From: Thereva unica
Lineage: Eukaryota > Arthropoda > Insecta > Diptera > Therevidae
Reading direction: 5' to 3'
Assembly: GCA_949987705.1 (NCBI GenBank)
Contig: OX465283.1
Location: 92,739,813 to 92,803,812, forward strand
Length of the DNA: 64,000 bases
Under the pieces are notes generated by a model. It ran no database searches. It had not been told where the DNA came from and was given only the letters and a program-made list of their open reading frames with translations. Position numbers and translations under genes: made by a program. Positions 10,521 through 21,800 of this stretch are shown piece after piece. Within the stretch, counting starts at the first letter, position 1. Every line of letters starts with the position of its first letter.

Positions 10521-13154
10521 TTATTCCGTTCCCCTCAATATATTAATCCTTTTTGATGTGTCTTTGAATTGAAATGTTTGATTCATATTTTTGAGTTCGG
10601 TCCATATAAGCAGTTTTAAAATATATTTTAAAACTACTGGCTTGTGTTCACAACCTGGCCACTGTGAAACCAGAGAATTTATTTTAGGAAAAATAAATTG
10701 GTTGAGGACATCTTTTTTCCACATAATCTTCTGAAATAGTTCCTGAAAAGCGCAATATACAATTGCTAATTCGGCTTCAAATACTTCACTAGGAACAGTA
10801 AGAGAACCATATGATTGGGACGGATTAAATGCTTTATGTTGTATTAGCAAATATTTATTAGATGTTCCAGGGGAACTATTTACAACATGGGATTTGCATG
10901 CCTCACATTTCATACGATGAACTATTTTATGAGATATGTAACCGAAATAATATAAGTTCGAGTTATATTTAAGCTTTTCCTGCGGTGTACTCTTGTCAAA
11001 AATGTCCTGAAGCATTTCTACATATTCTTCTATTTGGATATCTTCTTCTTGATCCATATAGTCATTACTAGTACAAGCTTGTGGTGGTACGATGTCCTCA
11101 CTTTCTCTTGTTGGATTACAATCTATCAGATTGGTTGACTCGGAATCAACATAGCTAGAATGCTCTGAAGGAGCTGCATTTTGGAAAACGATTTGCTTTA
11201 AATTTCTATATGTTCTATAAACCGATGGATTACGTTCATATGATCCTTTAAATCCCCTTACCATAGATATCATGTTTTCTAAAGGATCCTGGTTTAAATG
11301 ACCGGTTATAATGTAATCTTGTTTTCCTTTCAGATCATTCCACAACATTTCTATAGCTGTTATCGTTTGCAATAAACCATCGAAACAATATGGCCGCTTC
11401 ATTCGTCCTGTATACGCCCACTTGCTAATATAATTTTTAGCATCTTTTAAATTTTCCAATATTGTGTTGTTCGACGATATAGCATTCCGTGCAGGATTTT
11501 TAGAATATCTGATTACGCTATTCAAATTATCAAATAATGTATTCAGAGTGCTTATAAAATGAGCAGTATTTAAAGCCACCTCCTTCTTTTCTCCTTTAAA
11601 GCAATTAAGGCCAACTGCGGTTAGAATCGCCGATGCTACACTATGACTTAAAACATGAGTAGCAAGTTTTACAGACATCCTATCAAAATTTTTTGGGTCT
11701 ATATGCACATCCGTTAATTTGTACATTGCCCTAATTTTTCCATTGTCGAAATTATATACATCTCTAATGACACTCCAAGATATAGTATTATTCTCTATTT
11801 TTATATCGTGTAAATAAAGGCAATTTCGTACGCTTTTAAAAAGATGAGGAATATCAAAAAATACATAAATTTTCTTACCTTCGATGATAAAGTATGGTTT
11901 TTCATTTGTAACGCCCAATTTCTGAAAGCAAGAACGGTTGCTAGCCGCTTGATCGCTGGTGACGCCAATTAAATCACAGTTGATTTTCAATAATTTCACA
12001 ATTTCTTCTTGTAGTAAATGCATTAAGTTTCCCGCATTTACAGGCCCCGCGATATAACTAATGGCCTGTTTCCAATTTTGATTTAAGCCACGCAACATGA
12101 AAAACATGACCGATGAAGAAACTTTGTTTTCTCTTCCAGTGGAGGAAAGATCTGTGAAACCATATACAATATCATCTTTTGAATTGTATTCTAATTCCCT
12201 TTTAGTTGACATTTCATCAAACAATAAAACACATCTGCGGTTTAAAACACTTAACTCTTCAAACTTGCTACTTAAAATTTCCACTAAAATGCCAGAGAGT
12301 CCAGTCCCAAAACGTAATGCGGAGTGCCATTTCATTATGGTTGATGTTGATGGTAACGTAAATCCTGTTTTTAATAAATGCCGGTACAGCGTTGGGGATA
12401 GGTAATAATACTTGATGGCCAATTTTTTCTCTTTTTGGGACCATTTACCAAAGTTCCTGTGAAATAATTGACTTTTCAAAAAAGTTTTTACTTCGTCACT
12501 TTTCCCTTCGCATAACCGGTCTATTATTTCCAATTCGTTTTTTTTATCTCTAGTTGTAGGCGAAATTTTTGGAGAACCATATACATATTTAGGGACTCTT
12601 CGAATCGTATTTGTTTGATCCGATGAACCAACCCTTTGTATTGATGGAAGCTGCCATTGACAAATATCTACATTTTCCGGAGATCTAAGTACCTCACGAT
12701 CTCTTGAATATGTTTTGTCGTTTGCGCATTTTTTCACCGTTAATTCCTCGTCAGAATCCGAAGCCAGGATTGACTCCTGTCTCGATTTCTTTCTGCGTTT
12801 TAAGGTAATGGTTTGCTTCACTTCTTTGTTTTCCATCAATTTCGCGCACTCTAGGATATTTTGGCAACTTGGATCTATATTGTCTTCAGTACAGCAACAT
12901 ATATTTGCACTGAATGACTTCGGAATTTCCTTTCTCTTAAGTATTTTTTTATTGGCACATGCCGAAATATCACGCGGATAAAAATGTTTTTCGCAAAAAT
13001 AAATTTGTTTTGTCGATGATTCCTTTAAATTAATGTCGCCAGAATGTTTTAACCAAACATTCCTTCTGAAATCACTTGGCACCAGTAAAAATGTTAATAT
13101 GGATCCTTTGCCGTGAATATTGAAACAATTTTTATAACTACAACAATAAGCCAT
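10521..13154 (-). CDS. THAP-domain P-element-type transposase, intact
   Basis: An 877-codon uninterrupted frame. The first ATG (13154-13152) puts MAYCC at the N-terminus, as THAP domains require; the open frame extends four codons further only through a TTG. A THAP zinc finger spans about residues 1-85: C5-x4-C10, W34, then C54-x2-H57, ending near IPKSF. Residues 100-200 are basic and probably unstructured. The catalytic core carries the conserved P-family acidic positions: D313 in LLFDEMS, D401 in GVTSDQAASN, D434 in FFDIPHLFKSVRN and E626 in HLNQDPLENMIS. The family cuts and pastes DNA in the nucleus using GTP; that is family knowledge and is not shown here. The gene has no introns, unlike Drosophila P. 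The C-terminal third (700-877) is conserved in layout but unassigned. It lies inside copy C and is the only full transposase of this chain. Confidence 0.93.
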   Translation of the reverse strand: MAYCCSYKNCFNIHGKGSILTFLLVPSDFRRNVWLKHSGDINLKESSTKQIYFCEKHFYPRDISACANKKILKRKEIPKSFSANICCCTEDNIDPSCQNILECAKLMENKEVKQTITLKRRKKSRQESILASDSDEELTVKKCANDKTYSRDREVLRSPENVDICQWQLPSIQRVGSSDQTNTIRRVPKYVYGSPKISPTTRDKKNELEIIDRLCEGKSDEVKTFLKSQLFHRNFGKWSQKEKKLAIKYYYLSPTLYRHLLKTGFTLPSTSTIMKWHSALRFGTGLSGILVEILSSKFEELSVLNRRCVLLFDEMSTKRELEYNSKDDIVYGFTDLSSTGRENKVSSSVMFFMLRGLNQNWKQAISYIAGPVNAGNLMHLLQEEIVKLLKINCDLIGVTSDQAASNRSCFQKLGVTNEKPYFIIEGKKIYVFFDIPHLFKSVRNCLYLHDIKIENNTISWSVIRDVYNFDNGKIRAMYKLTDVHIDPKNFDRMSVKLATHVLSHSVASAILTAVGLNCFKGEKKEVALNTAHFISTLNTLFDNLNSVIRYSKNPARNAISSNNTILENLKDAKNYISKWAYTGRMKRPYCFDGLLQTITAIEMLWNDLKGKQDYIITGHLNQDPLENMISMVRGFKGSYERNPSVYRTYRNLKQIVFQNAAPSEHSSYVDSESTNLIDCNPTRESEDIVPPQACTSNDYMDQEEDIQIEEYVEMLQDIFDKSTPQEKLKYNSNLYYFGYISHKIVHRMKCEACKSHVVNSSPGTSNKYLLIQHKAFNPSQSYGSLTVPSEVFEAELAIVYCAFQELFQKIMWKKDVLNQFIFPKINSLVSQWPGCEHKPVVLKYILKLLIWTELKNMNQTFQFKDTSKRINILRGTE

Positions 13155-13690
13155 TTTGAACACCAAATATCACCATTCAAATAGTTTACACAAACTAAAC
13201 GATTCAAATTTTTCCTATAATCAAAATCAGTACAAAAAGTTTGATTTTTTGTTCAAAAACCTATTTCATTTTTCTCAAAAACCCGCTGTTTTCATTGTCG
13301 AATACAAATTTCAGCCTCCGAGCTAAAGGCACAAACAGATTGGGGCGGCGCGGGTGACGACGGCGGCCTTCGGCAGAATTCCATCCATCTCATATAATTT
13401 CTTCGCGCCGCCTGCTGTTTGTGTTAGCACATATAGTGGCCCGAGTATTTGAAACGTTCTTCTCGTCACCGCCGCCGCCATCAGCCGCCGCCCCCATATC
13501 AGTAAGTTATACTATATTTCCCGCCCCTTCCTAAACAAAACAAAAGGTACATGCACAGGAATTCATTTTTAGAAATTCTGCCCATTTATTATAGAGTAGG
13601 AAGCCCAATAGACTAAATTATGAAAAGTCGATCGATATCATTTGAATTTTTAATTATTTTATATATCATTTCATTTTATTTCCTAAAAAG
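13155..13690. promoter_or_regulatory. Upstream region of the THAP transposase with a GC-rich hairpin block
   Basis: This is the 5' flank of the transposase. Most of it is AT-rich, but 13325-13505 is strikingly GC-rich (CGG/CCG runs). It contains an inverted repeat: CACAAACAGATTGGGGCGGC near 13331 against GCCGCCTGCTGTTTGTG near 13405. Partial copies of the subterminal module also occur here (around 13265-13320 and 13510-13560). I see no clear TATA box. A promoter role is inferred only from position. Confidence 0.4.
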
Positions 13691-15243
13691 CGAATAAAGC
13701 GAAATTTCTCATTACATTCATTTTTCTCCCATTGTCAAATTTTCAGCCCCGACCAAGAAATCATCATCATATTTTCTGCCCACACGCCCTTCCAAATCAA
13801 AACAAAAGGAATACGTGCACAAGAATCTATTTTTAGATCCGAAACTTTTGCCTTTTCTTCCAACATGCGTCAAGGGCTTTGAAATGCTTTTAAAAATTCA
13901 GGCGCAAACCTGCTTTTTTCAATTTCTTCTAAAAAATAACAAAATTAAAAAATGTGTCTATTTCAGGATTATTATGCACTTATAAAGAAATATTATTATT
14001 TATATTATTAAACTAATGTTGAAAACCCATCCCCATTGATTTTAGAGGCTTAAAACAAAAATTTCTATCACTAAAACTTAAATCGGTACAACTATCGCCA
14101 TCTAACAAACCAGCTGGAAAGATGTTTGTCCATATCTACTTACTCTATAATCAATGTAGATACCATTGATTATATACTAAGTAGATATGGACAAACGCGA
14201 GTCAAATTAACTTCAGGTTACGGCACCACGAGCTGGGTGCGCTAGTATCGCAGGGTTTTATGCTCCGCTATATATGGTTAGTTTCCAAAATAAACTTTCT
14301 AGTTTATGTGAAAGCCCTTTGCGCATTTGAAAAAAAATCAGAAGCTGCGGCTTTGAGTTTAGTGGCGGTGGATCTAAAAATAGATTTCTATGCGCTTATT
14401 CCTATTGTTTTGTTCGGGAAGGGCAAAGAGGGTGATAAAATGATGATGATGGGTGAAATTTGACAATGAGGGAATAAATGAATGGGCGAGATAACTTTAA
14501 TGGGAAATTTGGCTACAAGCATGCTTTTATTATCTTTAGAAAAATGAAGGGATTATTTCCTTTTTCTTAGCGAAAAGGTGACAAATTTTTAGATTTGTTC
14601 TCAGGTATTTTATAAGTTCGTAGAAATTTGAAATTTTTACGGATAATTTAATTACTGTTGAGATAAATAAAATAATTTTTGTTTTTGATTTTATTTATCG
14701 TTATTTATGTGGCATGGCCAAGTCCAACCCTTTGTACCGTTACCACGTTATGTCCTTCAAGTAAGGATGTACTAGTAAGTTTAGGTTAGTCTGGATGGTG
14801 CGTGAGTAGATGTCAATGAACCGTACGTTTGATCAGTTCTCTGTTAACAACTATGTGTTCTATTCTATTTATTAACAAAGGGGGGTATGTAGTGGACTGC
14901 GGATGTCCTGAGTTGGCTAATCTTGGAAAAAGAGGTGTGTGTAGGTGAAAGCTGTTAAACTTAGGTGCTACATTCCTACCGGCTTGAAGGGTATATAGAG
15001 GACCAAACGGGTGCTACCGCCAATGTACCTTCTTCGTTTGGCACCTTATTCAGCTTAGCCAAGCTTGTTTTGGCTGAGTCCGCCCAGATATACGAGTTAT
15101 ATTCAAGGCGGAATGTATTACTTGTAGATTGTAGCCTGGACAGCTGGCTGAAGGAGGGATTTTAATCTCTGGATTAATCTCAAGCATTGATTAGCTTGTT
15201 TGACGATTTGGAATGTGATTACTCCATCACGTATCTATGTATC

Positions 15244-15387
15244 TCGGGCCTTAAAATTGTTATATTTTTTGACGAAACTGGCCGAAACCGTATTCTATTT
15301 TACATGAAAGTTTAATAATATTAGCAAGATTTTACAGTTTTGTTTTCAGATTGGATTTAACAATATTGTAATAGAGAATAGGGCCCC
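15244..15387. mobile_element. MITE, GGGGCCCTATTCTC family (copy in D)
   Basis: The right end reads GTAATAGAGAATAGGGCCCC; the left end is a decayed GGGCCTTAAAATTG. The interior matches 754-935 around CCGAAACCGTAT and TTGGATTTAACA. Confidence 0.5.
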
Positions 15388-15719
15388 TGAAGATAAAATT
15401 ATGTCTAAAGGGCCCAATGCACGAGCGCTCCATGCACGCCAAAACATCAATGGATGGAGTGCTCGTGTATTTCGTCCTTAAAGGTACGAATCCGCCAAAA
15501 CATTTGCACGCAGGCTTTTGACTGACGTTATAATGACGTTAAAAGGATATGTTTCAGATGTGCATAGCTGTGATATGCACTTTCTTGGTGACGTCATTTT
15601 GCCCGCGAGCAAATGTTCGTTTTCCTTTGGTGAACTCATACCTGTTACCGTAGACAGACTAGCATCCTTATTCCAGATTATGATGTCAAAATGACGTAGA
15701 CCAATCAAGAGAAGAGTCA

Positions 15720-15971
15720 GCCATGAGATTCTTTTTCCCCACTGAGATAAAGAGAAGGATGGTGCAAGTTTTCGTAGAGATAAGAGCTCAGCTCTAGGAG
15801 ACAAGGTCTGGCCCGTGCTTGCTTTATATTGACGAAGGCGTAGGAGTGACGCAGGGTGTCATTGCCAAAACTATGAAGTGGGTTGGAGGGGATTGAGAGC
15901 AAATCATTAATGAATATTAGAAAGAGATCAGGTGAAACTTTGATGTTTGAATGATATGGGCGACAGGATGC
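15720..15971 (-). pseudogene. LINE RT palm-domain fragment inside arm D
   Basis: Mirror of 5220-5471. It carries the same FGND in place of FADD and ends at the mirrored stop. One residue differs (Tyr for His in SSYLxENLHH). Confidence 0.65.
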
Positions 15972-17689
15972 CTGTGCGGACAAAGTCGACGGAATGTTTG
16001 TGCGCACATTTCCACCAGCATTCTTTGTTTCATGGATAAAAATCCATGGGAAAAGTGTTTGCGCGAACAAGGTTTGTGTTATGTACGCGGGCCATAAAGC
16101 TCACATGCCCAACTACCCAGTAGGATGAATATTGAATATCACGAAGACCTTTCAACTACCGGTTAATACTAGAGACATACTAGAGTTTTCTATTCTAGAT
16201 TTCTCTTCGTCTGTGCAGGTCGTCCCAAGCAAGAGCCTGTGATCTCTCATTATTCCTATAGCTACACAATATGTCTACATTTTTCTTCTTGAAATTTGGC
16301 TGTCGTTGCAACCTGAACAACAAGAGTTCTAACTTGCTTGCAATCTTTTTGCCACCACAAAACAAGTGAGTATTTGTATCGACGGCCGCGCCACTAATTA
16401 TGGGTTTTCATGGCAGGCTTCCAGTTGAATAACGATTCCAGACTGGTTTGCTTTTTATAATTTTAAGTATTTTTATTTCCAATACCATAATTTTCATTAA
16501 ATTTTAAAATTTGATACTAACAGAAGTAAGCAAGAGGGTGGTTTTATTGAAGCTACCATTATTAAATGAACGGGTGGTGGAGTGGGATATTCATATAGAT
16601 ACCTGTACATATATACAAAAATTCTTAGAGTTTTGGATAGTTATTTACTTTATCACCGCACACCCGCAGGAGGTAAGGATTATAAGTGATTGACCATAGC
16701 GCGTTTCTTTTGGAATTAGCCCTTGGTCACCGGTTGGTTATTCAGGGTTGAAATTTTGTAAAAGTAAATTTTATAAAAAATAGCAATTTAATTCTCCCAC
16801 CCAAACTTCTACCGCAATTTTGGAGTATTGCGCGAACCTTTAACCGTTGCGACCAAAGCGGAGGGGGGGCTGCCTGATAAAGTAAACAATTACCCTTATT
16901 ACATTTAAAAAAATCTTTCAAAATCGGAACTCTTCTTCCTTCATTGACGACTACCTACTCTTGAGAAATATGAAGTAGGGCTTTAAACGAAAATTCTAAT
17001 ATTTTTTATTGTTTTTTATTATGTTACGCAAATATGTAGGTATATATATTCATATTTTGAAATAGTTTACTCAATTTACTCTATAAGCAATAATAAAATC
17101 AATATAAATCAATAACTAGAATTTTGTTCAAAAAAAAAAACTTATTTAATTTCTCTCAAAATAAAAAAAAAACACGATGCTAAATTTCTCATTAAATCTC
17201 TCTTCCCATTCATTAATTTCTTCATTCATAAATTTCATCCACCGACCAAGAAATCATCGTAGTTTCAGCCCACCCACCCCCTTCCAAAACAAAAACAAAA
17301 GGAATACCCGTGCAGGAATCTATTTTTAGATCCGAAACTTTTGGCTTTTCTTCCAACATGCGTGAAGGGCTTTGAAATGCTTTTTTAAATTCAGGCGCAA
17401 ACCTGCTTTTTTTCAATTTCTTCTAAAAAATAACAAAATCAAAAAATGTGTCTATTTTCTGATTATTATGCACTAATAAAGAAATATTATTATTTATATT
17501 ATTAAACTAATGTTGAAAACCCATCCCCATTGATTTTAGAGGTTTAAAACAAAAATTTCTATCACTAAAACTTAAATCGGTACAACTATCGCCATCTAAC
17601 AAGACAACCTGAAAGATGTTTGTCCATATCTACTTACTCTATAATCAATGGTATCTACATTGATTATCTATAAGTAGATACGTAACCTT

Positions 17690-18384
17690 GTTTGCGGGCT
17701 TTGAACATAGATGGCCTTACTTACACTGATTTCAAAAATCCATGTTAAAACTGAGACTCAAGAGCTTTCGAAATATAAAAAAGCTGTCTATCGGTTTCGC
17801 TGCTTATGTACATTGAACTTTTGAATTCATGTATATAGCAATCGCATGAATTGGGATACTTGCGATTGCGCCTGCCGTTCTTTGAGACAAAATTTTCGGA
17901 ATTTTTGTTGTTGTGTTGTTTAAAAACGATTTTTCAGGTTTAGGGAAAAATTTAGTCGTGGAAGATTTTTATTTTTTTTATTTTTTTATGAAATCATATT
18001 TTTTTGTCTGCAGGTGGATACGGTGCCGCAAATTTTAATTTCTGCTTTGTACAGAATATAAAAATTTTTCTATTTTCGACCAAAAGCTGAGCCTGAGACA
18101 ATTGCAGTAAAAGTTTTAAATTACATATGGAAGAGGTTTTTATCATATAGTATCCCAGGCAATGAAGCATTTTGCCTCATCATTAAGATTTGATGTTTAA
18201 TGATATGGGAAAAGTAAAATCTTTCTTTATGTAAAACCATTCCATGCTAAACTGTCGCACTTTACTCCAAAAGAATATTTTAAAATTTATAACGCACCAG
18301 GAATTGTAAGTGCTTTATAAATATAATAAGTCTTGTGCACTCTCTTCCACACCACCTAAGAGATTGAGTACAGGGCGCGTTTTA
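17690..18384. other. Left interior of E, nothing recognised
   Basis: AT-rich sequence without a convincing open frame. Near 18345 it contains TTCCACACCACC followed by a GAG-rich stretch. A similar motif recurs near 9690 in C and near 22620 in E, so it marks a dispersed repeat that I cannot name. Confidence 0.4.
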
Positions 18385-18600
18385 GCTTTTTCAAAAAAAA
18401 AAAAAGCTTATACAGAGGCTCTGTCCGTCTGTCCGTCTGTCCGTCTGTCCGTCTGAAGCCTACTTTCATCTCTGAAAGTACTGCAGATACAGACTTGGGA
18501 AATATCTCAAAATGTAGCTCTTGGTCAAAAGACCAAAAACTGAGAAAATGGTCTGGAAATTTCAACCAGAAGTATATTTAAACAACAAAAAAGAGCGTTT
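18385..18600 (+). repeat. SINE S1, truncated copy, with (GTCCGTCT)n
   Basis: It begins with AGCTTTTTCAAAAA, then a GTCCGTCT minisatellite (about 18421-18453), then the ATCTCAAAATGTAGCTC block, and stops at AACAACAAAAAAGAG. Full copies at 36874-37284 (minus) and 63354-63782 (plus) continue into a tRNA-like segment that is missing here; repeat family G begins at that point instead. Confidence 0.75.
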
Positions 18601-18923
18601 AAAGAAAATATTGTGACTAATTTTTGTGTTCTAAGGCTTATAACTTCTTAATTATTCATTTTACCACAAAATTTCCAAGTAATAAATTGTAGATTATTTA
18701 ATTCTAAACAAAAAGTGTCCTTGCAAATTTCCGGTAAGACGTGCCGTTTCGGAGATATAGTGGAAAACCCATTTGCATACGTTTTCCAAGGTGGTGGCCA
18801 AATGGGGGGGTTAGAATCCCGAAAATCCTCAAACTTAAGCTCACCCTGACCCCCCCTACACATCCCAAAAATAAAACCTTGTCCTGCATTTTTGCAATGT
18901 TAAAGTACCATTTCCATGGACTA
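18600..18923 (+). repeat. Repeat family G, partial arm
   Basis: This matches the right arm of the palindrome at 21801-23913 in the same orientation and ends at the same CCATGGACTA terminus. Only the terminal ~320 bp are present. Confidence 0.7.
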
Positions 18924-19215
18924 TAAAGGGCTAGGGAAACTCCCTCGTCCGTGGGGCTGCGAGTTCGATCCTTCGGCTCGCGGTGCTTTTTTTTCGTCAT
19001 AATAATTTTTTTTAATTTCCTTCGGGGATTTTGTTTCATATGAAACAAGTTTTTGACATGAATACGTCTCTAAATTTGCTTCCAGAACAAAAACCGATGA
19101 TAACGAAATTATGGCATATAGTTTTTATTTGCAGCTCAAAAACTATTGTTTATATTGAATAAAGAAATATACCATGAAGTGTGTGAAGAATCAAAGAATT
19201 TTATTGTTTACATTT
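18924..19215 (+). repeat. SINE S2, 3' half
   Basis: A degenerate tRNA-like segment with a B-box-like GAGTTCGATCC (near 18960) is followed by the TTCCTTCGGGGATTTTG and CCAGAACAAAAACCGATG body and ends in TTTATTGTTTACATTTGA. It corresponds to 60080-60365. Confidence 0.7.
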
Positions 19216-19394
19216 GATTTCCTTTTTTTAAGCTATGATGATTATATTGTAGTGTTTGTTAAATGCTTTGTTAAGTTTTAGATTACGCAGTATCACAACT
19301 TATAACCTACATAAGCCTTTAACAAAAACTTTTCAAGATTAATTATATATAGCGTTGGTCAGTGTGATACTTATGAATCTCCATGGCCAAACTA

Positions 19395-19740
19395 GGGTGC
19401 GGTAAGCCGAATTTTTAACAATAAGACATGTATGTTTAAGTAAAATAATACACCTAATTCTGTTGTGCAAAGTGCACCACATTAGATTTTCCTCCAATCC
19501 AAAGAAAAATGTTTAGATTCGTTTTCTATAGTGTTTACATGTGTGATGTGCTTTTTTTTTTCAATTTGACACATTCGAATTATTGGCCTCGATTCCCAGA
19601 TCCGGCGGCTTGGAAGTGAGTGCGGATCAATCTCCACTTAATATATTGTCATCCAATCTGAAGTGTTATTCAACAGAAAGAATACCATGAAAAAGCGTAA
19701 TTAGTGGCTAGTCTCTAGGCACAACATCCCACTAGTTTTA
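19395..19740 (-). repeat. Repeat family F copy, interrupted by a MITE end
   Basis: The reverse complement matches 32490-33550 without the insertion found there. This copy preserves the undisturbed site ATTCTTTCTGTTGAA (around 19675-19690) and so serves as the empty-site reference for the mini-Harbinger at 32542. A GGCCTCGATTCCCAGATCC end (about 19586) of the MITE type seen at 35116 is embedded in it. Confidence 0.65.
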
Positions 19741-20119
19741 TATCGTGGTGTCCCCAGTAGGCATTAATTCACGCCTTTCAATCAAAAAGATCCTTTCGCA
19801 TTCAGGCATTGCTTTGGCTTTAGGACCATGGCTATGATAGATCCACATAAATATATCATCCTGGAACTGTAAAACAATTGAATTCTTCTTTCCAAAATTT
19901 ACAGACAGCATAACAGGGACAGGCTGAAGTGTACTATAAACCGGCTTTACTTAGTATTAACTGGTTTTGTTAATATTCATCCTCCCATCTTTACAATTTT
20001 TCCGCAACTGCTTGTACAGGGTCTGTCACGTATGCTAGGACTCCTAATAGTTGGCGCTATAAAATTTGTAAATAGAGTATTACTAACACCCTATATGTAA
20101 CAAATCAAAGGCTTTACTT

Positions 20120-20697
20120 CCCAGCGGGAAAACTAGCGAGGGGTTACTCAGGTAACCCAAGAATTCATTAATGATTTGTGTAACCGCTTACATGGTAATT
20201 GAAAAATTCTACTGCAAAAGTAAACTGGAGGTCTTTACATTGTAATGGCTAGGTAAGCGACTAGGTAATGACTTGTGAAATACTTTCGTTGGAAATGTGA
20301 TGTGCTTTTATTATTATTTGTCTTGTCGAAGCCTCCCTTCTTGAGTTTATTCCGTCCTCCAAATTCGTTCGGTGTGGATCGTGCAGTGCAGTCAAAAAGA
20401 TATCTTACTAGTAAAATTCTCACCAAATGTAGCTGAAATGCAATGGTAATTTTGGATAGTAATGTTTTTAATGCTAAAAAGGGAAGCCAGAATTTTATTC
20501 TGCGTGCCTTACATGGTAATCTATGTATTCACTTAATACACTTCACCTCTGAAATAAGTCCTCATTTGTAATGCCTACAGTAAGTACTTACCGCCATAGG
20601 ACATCCCTATGTAAAAGTAAGCTATTATTTCATCACAAAGGTAATGGGTCCATCTCATTATCACCTCGCTTACCTAGCCATTACATTTCCCGCTGGG
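20120..20697. mobile_element. MITE with CCCAGCGGGAAA termini
   Basis: CCCAGCGGGAAA at the left is mirrored by TTTCCCGCTGGG at the right, 578 bp apart. Each end is followed inward by a GGTTAC/GTAATGG-rich stretch with CTAGGTAAGC. TT flanks both sides. There is no open frame of note. The superfamily is not assignable by eye. Confidence 0.65.
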
Positions 20698-21800
20698 TTG
20701 TAAAAACGGAGAATATTTAAACACTTTTATCAGTTTTATCCCGTAAACTTCCGAAGTTATCGTCGAAGGCGAACTGATGACAATCAATAAATCTTGGTGC
20801 TTCCTGTGTAGATCAACAAACTACTTGCTAAACATACAACATTCTATCGCCACTATCTCAGTACCATCGAAATAAACCCTCTCCTGACTGCGGCAATCTT
20901 ATTCCCTCAGCACCAAATTAGATAACTCGTTTCACTCCTTCCACCTGCAGCCCTCTTTTCGGGCACTCTACAAAATAGGAATTCGTTTCTAAAAAGAACA
21001 ACAGAATTCCTCGTCAATTCCACCTCCCAACGATCATAATGGTTAACCTATTCCACCCTTGTACTAATCTTACTGCAAGACAATGAACCATGATATGACA
21101 AACTAAATAATGGACTAGTTGTACAAGAGTTATTTTGGGAAATTTGTTCAAAAAATCGTACATTTTTCAAGTTTTTTTTTTTTGATTTTGATTTGATTCA
21201 AGGGTGGTTGACCGCATTGAAAAAGAGATTATAATAAATTTTCCAATTTATTTTTGATATTATTTCATCAAAAATAAAATTTAAACACATAAAAATATTT
21301 GAATCATTTTTCAAATACAACCTGTATCTAGGGGTGGTTGAAAATGACTTATTTCTTTTTAACAATACCAAGCAACCAACCTGCAATCCGGTAGCAGCAA
21401 CAATTACCCAAAACGTAGAAAAAAGCACCTGTATTACGTTTATTTTTAAAATATTACTTCCCTTTAGTTTTATCCCCTTAATGCTTGATAAAATTTGGCT
21501 AGATTAAATAAAAATCAACCACCTTCAAATAAATATAAAAAAGAGTGCATTTAATTTGATTATTATAATTATCCTTATCCTTAAAAAGGGGTGTATTTTA
21601 TATTTATAAGGGTGACAAACATATTTTATTGCAGTCTTAAAATTTCCTGCTGATTTTCATAATCAGCCACCAAAAAACATAAAGAGAAATAGTTTCAAAA
21701 CGATGTTTCGACACCCCTCCCCCTCCCATTCCTTTCCGTTGCAAATGGACTTTTCGCTAATTAATGCAAATAAGTCTCATAAAATCAGAAAGTCCGAAAA
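20698..21800. other. Interior of E, nothing recognised
   Basis: AT-rich intergenic-type sequence. GGGTGGTTGA occurs twice in direct orientation (near 21201 and 21331), which hints at a decayed duplication. Open frames here are short and unconvincing. Confidence 0.4.

Larger units (their letters stand above)
7506..14156. mobile_element. Autonomous P-like (THAP) DNA transposon, copy C
   Basis: The element is 6651 bp. The left terminus is CATTGATTATATACTAAG and the right ends TTACTCTATAATCAATG, so the terminal inverted repeat is about 33 bp with internal mismatches. Inward of each end lies a second, imperfect inverted module of a few hundred bp (about 7640-7960 and 13690-13930) with AAATAGATTTTTATG / CAAGAATCTATTTTT cores. 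The interior holds a MITE (8678-9269), a CAC-rich satellite and the THAP transposase on the minus strand. It is flanked by GTATCTA on the left and the complement TAGATAC on the right. It therefore lacks a normal direct duplication, which suggests rearrangement through the shared termini. Confidence 0.8.
3545..17650. repeat. 14.1-kb inverted repeat with 3.47-kb arms around a transposase copy
   Basis: Every feature in 3545-7013 has a mirror partner in 14178-17650. Paired coordinates sum to 21191 along most of the arm and to 21195 at the outer end, so only about 4 bp of indel separates the arms. The conceptual translations of one 117-codon stretch (5121-5474 and 15717-16070) differ at one residue. 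Both outer edges abut GTATCTA, so the composite as a whole also has direct flanking repeats. The arms are copies B and D; the centre holds 485 bp of unmatched DNA plus autonomous copy C. Confidence 0.85.
14164..17650 (+). mobile_element. P-like non-autonomous element copy D
   Basis: The element is 3487 bp with both termini present: CATTGATTATATACTAAG at the left and TTACTCTATAATCAATG at the right. The first ~350 bp match the left end of C at perhaps nine bases in ten by eye, and the last ~400 bp match the right end of C. The middle has lost the transposase and instead carries MITEs and a LINE RT fragment. It is nearly identical to B. The left flank is TAGATAC (shared with C) and the right flank is GTATCTA (shared with E). 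Confidence 0.85.

Noticed and set aside
12097..12405. Open frames on the plus strand inside the THAP transposase
   Set aside because: Antisense shadows of the 877-codon gene with no motif.
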